Positions 1-8,955 of a stretch of DNA of 61,318 nt are shown here, piece after piece. A program made the translations under genes and the position numbers. The notes beneath the pieces are model-generated. The model made no database searches. It saw only the letters and a list, made by a program, of their open reading frames with translations, and was not told where the DNA came from. Within the stretch, counting starts at the first letter, position 1, and each line of letters opens with the position of its first letter. This DNA is from Magnetospirillum sp. WYHS-4 (GTDB taxonomy: Bacteria > Pseudomonadota > Alphaproteobacteria > Rhodospirillales > GLO-3), in the NCBI GenBank assembly GCA_039908345.1, contig JAMOBD010000010.1, positions 1 through 61,318 on the forward strand, in the 5' to 3' direction.

Positions 1-1
1 C

Positions 2-220
2 GCCGACCGCGACCGCCTGGCGATCCGCATCGGCGGCGTCCAGGTGGCGGCCGACGGCTGCCGCGTGCCCGGCTACGACGAGGCGCCGGTGGCCGCCCAC
101 ATGAAGGGCCAGGAAATCGCCATCGAGGTGGACGTGGGGGTCGGCGGCGGTCGCGCCACCGTCTGGACCTGCGACCTGACCCATGAATATATCGCCATCA
201 ACGCCGACTACCGGTCATGA
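2..220 (+). CDS. argJ: ArgJ C-terminal fragment (glutamate N-acetyltransferase), cut by window edge
   Basis: The window opens inside a reading frame whose last 72 residues end in [17 protein letters not shown], the typical C-terminus of the bifunctional ornithine acetyltransferase/N-acetylglutamate synthase of arginine biosynthesis. The start and the autoproteolytic site lie outside the window. Its TGA stop overlaps the ATG of the following mutT by four bases, so the two are probably translationally coupled. Identification rests on the conserved tail only. Confidence 0.85.
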   Translation, partial: ADRDRLAIRIGGVQVAADGCRVPGYDEAPVAAHMKGQEIAIEVDVGVGGGRATVWTCDLTHEYIAINADYRS

Positions 221-672
221 CCGGGGGCTGCTACGACGCCCCCGTGCGCCGGCCGTCGCGTCCCTTGCCGATGCTGCTGGTGACGGCGGTGGCGATGGTG
301 GACGCGGACGGCCGCGTCCTGCTTGCCCGCCGCCCGGCCGGCAAGGCCATGGCGGGGCTCTGGGAGTTCCCCGGCGGCAAGGTCCACGAGGGCGAGACCC
401 CCGAGGCGGCGCTGGTGCGCGAACTGAAGGAGGAACTGGCGGTCGACATCACGGAAAGCTGCCTCGCACCTTTCGCCTTCGCCTCACACCCTTACGAGGA
501 CCTCGGCTTCCACCTGTTGATGCCCCTTTACGTCTGCCGGACCTGGAAGGGCACCGTGACGCCCCTGGAAGGCCAGGAACTGCGCTGGGTGGCGCCCGCC
601 CGCTTAGCCGACCTGCCCATGCCCCCCGCCGACATCCCTTTGGTGCCGCTGCTTAGGGATTTCCTGGCGTAA
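217..672 (+). CDS. mutT: 8-oxo-dGTP diphosphatase MutT (Nudix hydrolase)
   Basis: A 151-residue Nudix hydrolase. The Nudix box is complete: [13 protein letters not shown] followed by RELKEEL, matching GX5EX7REUXEEXGU, with the metal-binding glutamates present. The family hydrolyses 8-oxo-dGTP to the monophosphate and so prevents A:T to C:G transversions. The length is only slightly above E. coli MutT. The ATG overlaps the argJ stop by four bases and the frame has no other good start. The NPGGK-type MutT signature is here FPGGK, which is common. Substrate preference is inferred from family and size. Confidence 0.9.
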   Translation: MTGGCYDAPVRRPSRPLPMLLVTAVAMVDADGRVLLARRPAGKAMAGLWEFPGGKVHEGETPEAALVRELKEELAVDITESCLAPFAFASHPYEDLGFHLLMPLYVCRTWKGTVTPLEGQELRWVAPARLADLPMPPADIPLVPLLRDFLA

Positions 673-690
673 TGGTGTAGACTGGTCCGC

Positions 691-1449
691 ATGAGCGAGC
701 CACGGACCTACACCGCCTGCGTCATCGTGATCGGCAACGAGGTACTCTCGGGCCGCACCCGCGACGCCAACATCCAGTTCCTGGGCGCCCGCCTGAACGA
801 CCTGGGCATCCGCCTGGTCGAGGCGCGGGTGCTGCGCGACGACGAGGCGGCCATCGTGGCCGCGGTCGACGAATGCCGGGCCCGTTACGACTACGTCTTC
901 ACCACCGGCGGCATCGGGCCGACCCACGACGACATCACCGCCGCCTGCATCGCCAAGGCCTTCGGCCGGCCTTTGGTGCGCGATCCGCAGGCCGAGGCGC
1001 TGTTGCTCAGCCATTACCGGCCCGACGACGTCAACCCGGCCCGCCTGCGCATGGCCGACGTCCCCGCAGGCTCGATCCTGATCGACAACCCGGTGAGCCG
1101 GGCCCCCGGCTTCCAGGTGGAAAACGTCTTCGTGCTGGCCGGGGTGCCGATGATCGCCCAGGCCATGTTCGAAGGTCTCAAGGACCGGCTGGCCGGCGGC
1201 GTCCCGCAACGGGCGCGCACCGTCTCCGGCTTCACGCCGGAAGGGGGTCTGGCCGGCGACCTGGCGGCGGTCCAGAACCGCCATCCGGCGGTCGAGATCG
1301 GCAGCTATCCCTTCATCCGCCAGGGCCGGCTGGGGGTCAGCCTGGTGGCGCGGAGCACCGACGACGACGCCCTGGAAGCGGCGGTGGCCGACCTGAAGGC
1401 GCTGATCGCCGCCCGCGGGACCGATCCCCTGGAGGAGACGCCGCCATGA
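691..1449 (+). CDS. CinA/MoaB-type molybdopterin-binding domain protein
   Basis: A 252-residue protein with an N-terminal MoCF_biosynth fold (residues about 8-170): IGNEVLSGRTRDAN near the start and TTGGIGPTHDD in the centre are the family's ligand-binding loops. It matches stand-alone competence/damage-inducible protein A homologues that lack the C-terminal nicotinamide-nucleotide amidase domain of full CinA. The precise reaction is unknown for this short form; a role in nucleotide or cofactor clean-up is only a family guess. It lies 18 bp after mutT, and its stop overlaps the next gene's ATG by four bases, suggesting one operon. Confidence 0.85.
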   Translation: MSEPRTYTACVIVIGNEVLSGRTRDANIQFLGARLNDLGIRLVEARVLRDDEAAIVAAVDECRARYDYVFTTGGIGPTHDDITAACIAKAFGRPLVRDPQAEALLLSHYRPDDVNPARLRMADVPAGSILIDNPVSRAPGFQVENVFVLAGVPMIAQAMFEGLKDRLAGGVPQRARTVSGFTPEGGLAGDLAAVQNRHPAVEIGSYPFIRQGRLGVSLVARSTDDDALEAAVADLKALIAARGTDPLEETPP

Positions 1450-1697
1450 CCTCCCTGCTGCCCCACCAGAAGGACGTGCTGGGCTTCCTGCTCAGGCATC
1501 TGGTGGCGGGGGTTCTGGGCGGCTTCTTGTTCGGCGGCCTGCTGCTTTACGTGGATGCCGGCGGCATGCGCAGCATGATCGTGGCCTCGCGGGACGGCTG
1601 GATCTACCTGTTCCTGCTGTTCTTCGGCCTGTTCGTCACCTTCGGCGGCGCCGGCATGGCCATCGGCATCATGAGCCTGGGCGAGGAACGGGACTGA
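1446..1697 (+). CDS. Small two-helix inner-membrane protein of unknown function
   Basis: An 83-residue protein with two hydrophobic segments (about residues 18-35 and 52-75) separated by a short polar loop containing a DGW triplet, ending in a charged GEERD tail. No family is recognised. The ATG overlaps the stop of the CinA-type gene (ATGA), which fixes the start and suggests co-translation. It is the last gene of the argJ-mutT-cinA run and converges with msrAB nine bases downstream. A short GAGCGG/CCGCTC hairpin at 1696-1715 spans the two stops and could be a weak bidirectional terminator. Confidence 0.7.
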   Translation: MTSLLPHQKDVLGFLLRHLVAGVLGGFLFGGLLLYVDAGGMRSMIVASRDGWIYLFLLFFGLFVTFGGAGMAIGIMSLGEERD

Positions 1698-1706
1698 GCG
1701 GAAATC

Positions 1707-2804
1707 TCACCGCTCCCCGAACAGGGACAGGAAGTCGCCGTAGCCTTCCTCCGCCAGCTTTTCCTTGGGGATGAAGCGCAAGGCCGCCGAATTCATGCAA
1801 TAGCGCAGCCCCGTCGGTGCCGGGCCATCGTCGAAGACATGGCCAAGGTGGGAATTTCCGGCCTTGCTGCGCACTTCGGTGCGGACGGAGAACAGCTTGC
1901 GGTCGCTACGGGTGGTCACGCGGTCCGGCGCCAGGGGCTTGGTGAAGCTGGGCCAGCCGGTGCCGGAATCGAACTTGTCGCGAGACGAGAACAAGGGCTC
2001 GCCGCTGACGAGATCGACGTAAAGCCCGTCCCGCTTCTCGTCCCAGTACTCGTTGGAAAAAGCCCTCTCGGTCCCCTCCTCCTGGGTGACCTTCCATTGC
2101 AGCGGGGTCAGGCGTTGGCGCAACTCCGCCTCGGGCGGGCGGGCGTAGCGCCGCTCCGGCTTGCCGATCCGGGTCACGTCGACCGCCAGATCGGCACCCC
2201 AGGCGGCGCGGACGAAGGACAGACGTCCCGATCCCACCGCATAGGCCTGATATTGCAGGGCGTTCTTGCGATGGTAGTCCTGGTGGTGGTCTTCCGCGGC
2301 ATGGAATCCGGTAAAAGGCAGGATCGCCACCGCGATGGGGCGGTCGAACCTGCCGGAAGCCGCCAAGGCGGAACGGGAACGCTCCGCCGCCTCCCGTTGC
2401 GCCTCGTCGTGGTAGAAGATCGCCGGCCGGTACTGGGGGCCGCGGTCGTGAAACTGTCCATGCCCATCGGTGGGATCGAACATCCGCCAGAAGGCTTCCA
2501 GCAGGCCGGCGTAGGACACCACCCGTGGATCGTATTCGACCTGGACCGATTCCAGATGGCCGGTGGCGCCCCGGCAGACCTGTTCGTAGGTAGGGTTGGC
2601 CTCCTTGCCGCCGGCATAGCCGGAGACGGCACGATGGACCCCCGGCAGCTTGGCGAAGCCCGATTCCACGCACCAGAAGCAGCCGCCGGCGAAGGTGGCG
2701 ACGGCCAGATCGAGCGGTTCGGTCCGGGCCAAGGGAACGGGTTCGGACGGCGCCATGGCGAAGCCTCCCAGGAATGCGAAAAGGGCGAGAAGGTGGCGTT
2801 TCAT
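1707..2804 (-). CDS. msrAB: Exported MsrA/MsrB fusion methionine sulfoxide reductase
   Basis: A 365-residue fusion. Residues about 1-22 form a hydrophobic export signal. The MsrA domain follows, with the catalytic GCFWC loop (Cys42). The MsrB domain fills the last 130 residues, with GTGWPSF and the catalytic RYCMN (Cys336). MsrA reduces the S and MsrB the R epimer of methionine sulfoxide. The two CXXC zinc motifs of many MsrB proteins are absent (LVSGEP and KAGNSH stand in their places), as in other fused forms. Export implies repair of periplasmic proteins; the electron donor is not encoded nearby. Start chosen at the ATG directly before the [10 protein letters not shown] signal; in-frame starts exist at 2807 and 2840. 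Confidence 0.9.
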   Translation of the reverse strand: MKRHLLALFAFLGGFAMAPSEPVPLARTEPLDLAVATFAGGCFWCVESGFAKLPGVHRAVSGYAGGKEANPTYEQVCRGATGHLESVQVEYDPRVVSYAGLLEAFWRMFDPTDGHGQFHDRGPQYRPAIFYHDEAQREAAERSRSALAASGRFDRPIAVAILPFTGFHAAEDHHQDYHRKNALQYQAYAVGSGRLSFVRAAWGADLAVDVTRIGKPERRYARPPEAELRQRLTPLQWKVTQEEGTERAFSNEYWDEKRDGLYVDLVSGEPLFSSRDKFDSGTGWPSFTKPLAPDRVTTRSDRKLFSVRTEVRSKAGNSHLGHVFDDGPAPTGLRYCMNSAALRFIPKEKLAEEGYGDFLSLFGER

Positions 2805-2938
2805 CATCACGGCTAGAAGGTTTGCATTCCACCCGGCCATGTCAAGACGCCCCGGCAGCCATACCGATTCCGTTCTTGTCGCCGTCCTGCTCCGGTACGA
2901 GAATTTCTCCTTGGAATTTCAATCCGGCGGGGAAGGCC

Positions 2939-4639
2939 ATGCCGGACACGATCAGCCAGCCACCTCCAGCCCTGAAATCGGAGCGGGATCGCTTCGTCGC
3001 CCTGGCATTCTGCTGGGCCGATATGATTCTTGAGCTGGATGAGGCCGGCGTCGTCCAGTTCTCCGGCGGCGTGGTCGATGCCGTTCTCGGCCGCCAGCCG
3101 GACGACCTGAAGGGCCTGGGCTTCGGGGATCTGGTTCTGCCCGCCGACCGACCGCTGGTGGCCGAACTTCTCGACGCGGCCCGCCATCGCGGCCGCATCG
3201 AGAATGTCTCCATCCGCCTCCAGGGAATACGCGGGCCGACGGCCCCCCTGCAATTCGCCGGCTATTTCCTGCCCGACCTGAATCGCCACTTCTTCCTGTC
3301 CTTCCGGGTTGGGCCGCCGGCTGCGCTCCGCCATCCGGAACGGGAACTGCACCGGGATACCACCTCGGGGCTCTATCGCAGCGACACCTTCTCCGAAATC
3401 GCCTGCGAGGCCCTGGGCGCTACCCCAGTCACCCGCACCCCGGAAGCCAAAGATGCCCCGCGGGCCCTCACCCTGATCCAGTTGGACGGCTTTTCGGACC
3501 TGCAGGCCCGCCTGCAGCCCGATGCCCACCGGCAACTGGAGAGAACCATCGGCGCCTGCCTGAAGGCCCATGCGGTGGACGGGGATGCCGCCGGCGTGGT
3601 GGCGCCGGGGCGCTACAGCTTGGTCCACACGGCCGAGGTGGACGTGGGCGACCTGGAAGACAAGATCGCCAATTACGCCCGCGCCGCCGACCCGGAGGAA
3701 AGAGGGGTCGATGTCGGTTCGGCTACCATCGCGGTCGATACCCATCTGGTCAGCGAACAGGATTTGGCGACCGGCCTATTGCACGTCATCAACCGTTTCC
3801 GCAAGAACGAGGGCCCGGCCTTCACCCTGAAGAAACTGTCGAACAACCTGTCGTCGCTGGTCGGCGAGGCGGTGCGGGCGGTGGACCTGTTCAAGAACCT
3901 GGTTCTGGCTGGCGAGTTCGGCATGCGCTTCCAGCCCATCAATCATGTGGAAACCGGCCGGGCGCACCATTTCGAGGTCCTGGCAAGTTTTCCCACCGCC
4001 ATCGGCCAGGGCTCGCCCTACCGCTACATCACCTTCGCCGAGGAAACCGGCCTGATCTGCGACTTCGACATGGCGATGGTGCTCAAGGCCCTGGACTGGC
4101 TGGCCCGCGAAAACCGCCTGGGCCGGTACCGCATTGCCGTCAACTTGTCGGGCCATTCCATCGGAGTGCTGTCCTTCGTTGACGAACTGCACCGGCAGTT
4201 GGCCCAGAATACCTGGGCCCAGCGGTCCCTGATCTTCGAAATCACCGAGTCCGCCCGCATCCACGACCTGGATGCGGCTAACCGCTTCATCCAGAGCCTG
4301 CGCAAGCGCGGGCACGAGGTTTGCCTCGACGATTTCGGCGCCGGCGCCGCCAACTTCCAGTACCTCTCGGCCCTTGAGGTCGACGTCGTGAAACTGGACG
4401 GGGAAGCTCTGAAGCAAGCCATCGCCGGCCCGCGCGGCCGGGCCTTCCTCAAGGCATTGGCGACGCTTTGCACCGAACTGGGCGTCGACATCATCGCGGA
4501 GATGGTCGACGACCTCGCGATGTTCAAGTTCGTCAAGGACTGCGGTATCCGCTATGTCCAGGGCTACCTGTTCGGCAAGCCGTCCGAAGATATCTCGGTC
4601 TTCGGCCGGGGACGGCGCCTGGATTGGATGAATTCTTGA
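2939..4639 (+). CDS. EAL-domain c-di-GMP phosphodiesterase with PAS-like N-terminus
   Basis: A 566-residue cytoplasmic protein. Residues about 15-110 resemble a PAS domain, about 130-290 a GGDEF-like region without the GGDEF signature, and about 315-560 an EAL domain. EAL residues visible are EVL (metal Glu), NLS, FEITES, DDFGAG, VKLD and the late QGYLFGKP, so the metal-binding and catalytic set looks largely intact, although the usual AEGVET loop reads AEMVDD. Such proteins hydrolyse c-di-GMP to pGpG. Start: the ATG at 2939 follows GGGGAAGG; the open frame further upstream has no comparable ribosome site. A PAS-GGDEF protein follows within 75 bp, suggesting an opposed c-di-GMP pair. Confidence 0.85.
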   Translation: MPDTISQPPPALKSERDRFVALAFCWADMILELDEAGVVQFSGGVVDAVLGRQPDDLKGLGFGDLVLPADRPLVAELLDAARHRGRIENVSIRLQGIRGPTAPLQFAGYFLPDLNRHFFLSFRVGPPAALRHPERELHRDTTSGLYRSDTFSEIACEALGATPVTRTPEAKDAPRALTLIQLDGFSDLQARLQPDAHRQLERTIGACLKAHAVDGDAAGVVAPGRYSLVHTAEVDVGDLEDKIANYARAADPEERGVDVGSATIAVDTHLVSEQDLATGLLHVINRFRKNEGPAFTLKKLSNNLSSLVGEAVRAVDLFKNLVLAGEFGMRFQPINHVETGRAHHFEVLASFPTAIGQGSPYRYITFAEETGLICDFDMAMVLKALDWLARENRLGRYRIAVNLSGHSIGVLSFVDELHRQLAQNTWAQRSLIFEITESARIHDLDAANRFIQSLRKRGHEVCLDDFGAGAANFQYLSALEVDVVKLDGEALKQAIAGPRGRAFLKALATLCTELGVDIIAEMVDDLAMFKFVKDCGIRYVQGYLFGKPSEDISVFGRGRRLDWMNS

Positions 4640-4711
4640 AATGCTGGCCTTCCAACCGATGTAGAGGGTAAAGTCCAGGAGGTTGGACCGGCCTGGGCAT
4701 TGGGGGAAGAC

Positions 4712-6382
4712 GTGGACGACCTGCGGAACGAGCGGACGGGCGAAAGCGAAGGCCTGCTGGCCGGGTTTCCCGGCGCGGCCCTGCTGGTCCGCGGCAACGG
4801 CCAAGTCGCCGCCGCCAACGCCAAGGGCGCCGGGGTCGAGGCGCTGCTCCGCCACAACGCCATCCCCGAGGTCCTCGGACTGATCGAGAAGGCCGCCCTC
4901 GATTCGACTCTCGCGGTCGGCACCGTCTCGCTGGCCGGAACCCGGGGCGAAGTCTTGCTGGAGGTAACCGTCGTGCCGCGGGAGCGGGACAACCTGTTCC
5001 TGGTGCTGGCCCGCGATCTGACCATGGAACGCAACCTGCGCTCCGCCCTCGTCGAATCCCGCCAGCGTTACAAGGACTTGGTGGAGGTATCATCCGATTT
5101 CGCCTGGGAGGTGGGGCCGGAAGGCCAGTTCGTCTTCGTTTCCTCGCGTGGCGCCCTGGGCTATGCGGCGAACGAGTTGGTGGGCCGCCGTCCCGAGCAA
5201 TTCGTCCGCAACGCCGACGAATACGATCCTCTCCCCTTCGTCAGCGACCGCCCCTTGAGCGACGTGGAACTCTGGATGAACCGGGCCGAAGGCGAAGTGG
5301 CCTGCGTTCTGGCATCCTGCGTCCCCCTGCTCAGCGAGAAGGGAGAATGGCGCGGCACGCGCGGCGTCTGCCGCGACGTCACCGTGGAACGGGAACAGGA
5401 GGCGGCGCTCGCCCGCGCCCGCCACCGCGAACAGCTGCTCAACTACATCGTCAGCACGGTTCGCGACGAGGTCGAACCGCTCAACATGCTGACCGCCGCC
5501 GCCGCCGCCACCGGGCGGGCCCTGGCCGCCGCCGGTTGCCGCATCTTCCGCCAGCAGGATCAAGGATATTTCGCGGTCGCGGCCGAACATGGAACGGTGG
5601 TGGGGCTGGAAAAGCTGGCAGACCGCCTGACGGCCCTGGAAAGCGACGGCGGCGTCCTGGAACTGGAAATCGGCCATTGGGTGGTGCTGCTTACCGCTAC
5701 CCAGTATCGTCAGGCGGTGAACGGGGCAGTCGCACTGTGGCGCGATGGCGCGGCGGGAGCCTGGGACGACGACGCCCGCATCCTCGTGGGCGACGTGGCC
5801 AACCAGTTGGGCATCGCCAACGAGCAGATCGCCAACCACGAGCACATCGTCAAGATGTCGCGCACGGACCCGATGACCGGCATGCTCAACCGGCGCGCCT
5901 TCTTCGAGGAGGAACTGCCGCGCCGCATCGCCCGCCTGGTCCGCGCCAACGCCACCGCCGCCCTGTTCTATGTGGATATGGACAACTTCAAGCGCGTCAA
6001 CGACGTGCACGGCCACCATGTGGGCGACGAGGCCATCCTGGCCTTGCGTGACATGCTGCTGGAACACTCGCGCCCCGGCGATCAACTGGCCCGCCTGGGC
6101 GGCGACGAATTCGCCATGTGGCTGGACGGCATCCCACCCGAGACCACCATCAAGCGCGCCACGGTCTTGATCGAAGACAGCAAATCGCTGCAGCGTTATT
6201 CGGGGGACGCGGCCCATCCCCTCGGTATTTCGCTGGGCATCGCCCTGTTCGACCCTGCCACCGGGGAAAGCCTCGACGATCTCCTTGCCCGCGCCGATGC
6301 CGCCATGTATGCCATCAAACGGGCAGGCAAGGGTGGATACCGGTTGGCCGAACCGCCCGGCACGGCGGTCAAGGCAAGCTGA
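4712..6382 (+). CDS. PAS-GGDEF diguanylate cyclase
   Basis: A 556-residue soluble protein with two PAS-like regions (about 10-110 and 115-225), a less conserved GAF-sized segment (about 230-380) and a C-terminal GGDEF domain. The active site reads RLGGDEF (GGDEF about 463-467) and is preceded by the RPGD inhibitory I-site, so product feedback by c-di-GMP is likely. It would make c-di-GMP from two GTP. Start choice is uncertain: GTG at 4712 follows GGGGGAAG; a TTG at 4700 lies in the same frame. It sits between an EAL gene and two DUF2336 genes, the first of which starts five bases after its stop. Confidence 0.85.
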   Translation: MDDLRNERTGESEGLLAGFPGAALLVRGNGQVAAANAKGAGVEALLRHNAIPEVLGLIEKAALDSTLAVGTVSLAGTRGEVLLEVTVVPRERDNLFLVLARDLTMERNLRSALVESRQRYKDLVEVSSDFAWEVGPEGQFVFVSSRGALGYAANELVGRRPEQFVRNADEYDPLPFVSDRPLSDVELWMNRAEGEVACVLASCVPLLSEKGEWRGTRGVCRDVTVEREQEAALARARHREQLLNYIVSTVRDEVEPLNMLTAAAAATGRALAAAGCRIFRQQDQGYFAVAAEHGTVVGLEKLADRLTALESDGGVLELEIGHWVVLLTATQYRQAVNGAVALWRDGAAGAWDDDARILVGDVANQLGIANEQIANHEHIVKMSRTDPMTGMLNRRAFFEEELPRRIARLVRANATAALFYVDMDNFKRVNDVHGHHVGDEAILALRDMLLEHSRPGDQLARLGGDEFAMWLDGIPPETTIKRATVLIEDSKSLQRYSGDAAHPLGISLGIALFDPATGESLDDLLARADAAMYAIKRAGKGGYRLAEPPGTAVKAS

Positions 6383-6386
6383 GGGG

Positions 6387-7664
6387 GTGAGCTTGGCGGA
6401 AACCCTGAATTACGAACAAGCCAAGGAAATGGCGCGGAACCACGATCCGGCGGCACGGGTCCGCTTGGCCGGACGGACCGACTTGCCGCCCGAGATCCTC
6501 TTTTTCCTGGCCAACGATCCGGCGCCCGAAGTGCGCCGGGCGGTGGCGGAGAACCAAGCCCTTCCCCATCAGGCCGATCTGCTGCTGGCCCGCGACTCCG
6601 ACCAGTCGGTACGCGAGGGTTTGGCCAGCAAGATCGCCAAGCTCGCCCCCGGACTGTCGACCGACGACCAGGATCGGCTGCGTCGCCAGACCTACGAAGC
6701 CCTGGAGACCCTGGCCCGCGACCAGATGACGCGGGTGCGCCAGATCCTGTCCGAGGCCCTGAAGGACGTAGCCGACGCGCCCACCGACGTCATCCGGATG
6801 CTCGCGCGGGATGCCGAGATCGTGGTGTCGGGCCCGGTGCTGGAATATTCGCCCGTACTCTCGGACGCCGACCTGCTGGAGATCATCGAATCCGGCCCGG
6901 CCGCGGGCGGCCTGGGCGCCATCGCCCGGCGCGCCAACGTCAGCGAGGGCGTGTCCGATGCGGTGGCGGCAACCGACGACGTGGAAGCCATCGCCGACCT
7001 GCTCGGCAACACCAGCGCCCAGATCCGCGAGGAAACCCTGGACGCCCTGATCGAACGCGCCCCCTCGGTCGATCTTTGGCATGCGCCCCTGGTGGGGCGC
7101 CCTCATCTGCCCCAGGGGACCGCTGCCCGCCTGGCCCTGTTCGTCGCCGACAACCTGATCGGTGTCCTGGAAAAGCGTACCGATCTGGATGGTGCCACCC
7201 TGGAGGCGGTCCGTTCGGTGGTGCAGCGCCGTCTGGCCGACGCCCGCGGGGACGCAATTTCCCGCGGGCCCGATCCCACCTCCAGCCAGGACTTCCTGAA
7301 GATCGCCCCACCGATCACCGTTGCCAAGCGCCTGCACGGCGCGGGCCGATTGGACAACAACGTGGTCGCCAAGGCCATGCACGCGTCCGACCATGCCTTC
7401 GTCCTGGCCGCTCTGATCGTGCGTAGCGACTTGCCGACAAAGGTGGTCGAGAAAGTCTTCGCCGAACGCAGTGCCAAGGGTATTCTTGCCATCTGCCATC
7501 GTGCGGAGCTGCCAGCCAAGCTCTCCGTACCCATCCAGCAGCGCATGGGTCGCATTCCGCCCGCCGATGTCCTGCAGCCCCGGGGGACCGCCTATCCCTT
7601 GGGCGAGGACGAGATGGCCTGGCAATTGGAATTCTTCGCCGACCTCGTGGGTAAGGAGAAATAG
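6387..7664 (+). CDS. DUF2336 protein, tandem copy 1
   Basis: A 425-residue all-helical protein of the alphaproteobacterial DUF2336 family. It has HEAT-like repeats: repeated units of the type LxxxRxDLPPEILFFLANDPAPEVRRAVAEN occur through the N-terminal half, with QADLLLARDSDQSVREGLA after them. The molecular function is not established. Start GTG at 6387, with an alternative TTG at 6393 better spaced from GAGGGG. It follows the PAS-GGDEF gene by four bases and precedes a clear paralogue, so the three are likely one transcript. A scaffold or partner-binding role in c-di-GMP signalling is inference from context. Confidence 0.8.
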   Translation: MSLAETLNYEQAKEMARNHDPAARVRLAGRTDLPPEILFFLANDPAPEVRRAVAENQALPHQADLLLARDSDQSVREGLASKIAKLAPGLSTDDQDRLRRQTYEALETLARDQMTRVRQILSEALKDVADAPTDVIRMLARDAEIVVSGPVLEYSPVLSDADLLEIIESGPAAGGLGAIARRANVSEGVSDAVAATDDVEAIADLLGNTSAQIREETLDALIERAPSVDLWHAPLVGRPHLPQGTAARLALFVADNLIGVLEKRTDLDGATLEAVRSVVQRRLADARGDAISRGPDPTSSQDFLKIAPPITVAKRLHGAGRLDNNVVAKAMHASDHAFVLAALIVRSDLPTKVVEKVFAERSAKGILAICHRAELPAKLSVPIQQRMGRIPPADVLQPRGTAYPLGEDEMAWQLEFFADLVGKEK

Positions 7665-7666
7665 CG

Positions 7667-8953
7667 GTGCGCGCGGACGATCTGGTCGGACGGAAGATGA
7701 GCTACGAGGAAGCCAAGGAGCTGGCCCGTACCGGTGACGCCAGCCAGCGCCGCAGCTTGGCGGCCCGTCCCGACCTCAAGCCGGAACTCCTCTACTTCCT
7801 GGCCGAGGATTCCGAGCCGGTGGTGCGCCGCGCCGCTGCCGCCAACAGGGCCTTGCCCCGTCAGGCCGACCTGATGCTGGCCGGCGACGCCGATCAGGAG
7901 GTCCGCGAGGGCTTGGCCGACAAGATCGCCAAGCTGGCGCCCGGCCTCACGGCCAACGAACAGGACAAGCTGCAGCGCCAAACCTACGAAGTCTTGGAGA
8001 CCCTGGCCCGCGACCAGGCCACCCGCGTACGTCAGATCCTGTCCGAAGCGCTCAAGGATATCGCCGATGCCCCGCCCGAGGTGATCCGCCGGCTGGCCCG
8101 CGATGCGGAACTGGTGGTCTCGGGTCCGGTGTTGGAGTTTTCCCCGGTCCTTTCCGACGAGGATCTGGTCGAGATCATCGTCACCAATCCGGTGAAAGGC
8201 GCGCTGGGCGCCATCTCGCGCCGCGCCTTCGTCAGCGAGCGGGTGTCGGAAGCCGTGGTCGCCAGCGACGACGTGGACGCCATCGCCGAACTGCTGGGCA
8301 ATCGTAGCGCCCAGATCCGCGAGGAAACTCTGGACCGGGTGATCGACCGCGCCGTCGACATCGAACGCTGGCACATGCCCCTCGTGCAAAGGCCGACGCT
8401 GTCCACCCGCTGCGCTCAGAAGGTTGCACGATACGTTGCCAGCAACCTTCTGGATATATTGGACAAACGCCACGACCTCGATCCGGACGCCCTGGCGGCG
8501 GTTCGCGCGGTGGTCGAGAAACGCTTGGCCGAGGCCGACGACCTGGGTTCCGACGCAATGCCCCGCAAGACCAAGGAAGGGCCGGGCGTGTTCGATATCG
8601 AAGACGTGGAGTCCAAGGTCGCCACCCTGATGCAGGAGGGCAAGCTGGACCATTCCATGGTTTCCGATGCCCTCAAGCGCAATGATCGCCACTTCGTCCG
8701 GGCGGCCCTGACCGAATTGTCCGGGGTGGCGCGGGGGGTGGTGGAAAAAGCCTTTCTCACCCATAGCGCCAAGGGCATCGTCGCCGTTTGCTGGAAGGCG
8801 GGACTCGATCCGGATACCGCGCTCGTCGTCCAGCAGCGCCTGGGTGGCCTGGCACCGCGCGATATCCTGGAACCGGAAGAAGCCGGCACTTGGCCCCTGT
8901 CGCCCGCCGACATGGAATGGCAACTCGAATTCCTCAACGACTTGGCAAGGTAG
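7667..8953 (+). CDS. DUF2336 protein, tandem copy 2
   Basis: A 428-residue HEAT-like repeat protein strongly similar to the preceding gene along its length: both share EAKE(L/M)AR near the start, KIAKLAPGL, TYE(A/V)LETLARDQ, RVRQILSEALKD and a W(Q)LEF close to the C-terminus. It is therefore a tandem duplicate that has diverged. Start GTG at 7667 lies ten bases after AAGGAG; ATG at 7697 is an alternative. The stop is two bases before the TAXI gene's ATG. No catalytic motif is visible. The duplication suggests heteromeric or partner-specific use, which is inference. Confidence 0.8.
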   Translation: MRADDLVGRKMSYEEAKELARTGDASQRRSLAARPDLKPELLYFLAEDSEPVVRRAAAANRALPRQADLMLAGDADQEVREGLADKIAKLAPGLTANEQDKLQRQTYEVLETLARDQATRVRQILSEALKDIADAPPEVIRRLARDAELVVSGPVLEFSPVLSDEDLVEIIVTNPVKGALGAISRRAFVSERVSEAVVASDDVDAIAELLGNRSAQIREETLDRVIDRAVDIERWHMPLVQRPTLSTRCAQKVARYVASNLLDILDKRHDLDPDALAAVRAVVEKRLAEADDLGSDAMPRKTKEGPGVFDIEDVESKVATLMQEGKLDHSMVSDALKRNDRHFVRAALTELSGVARGVVEKAFLTHSAKGIVAVCWKAGLDPDTALVVQQRLGGLAPRDILEPEEAGTWPLSPADMEWQLEFLNDLAR

Positions 8954-8955
8954 CC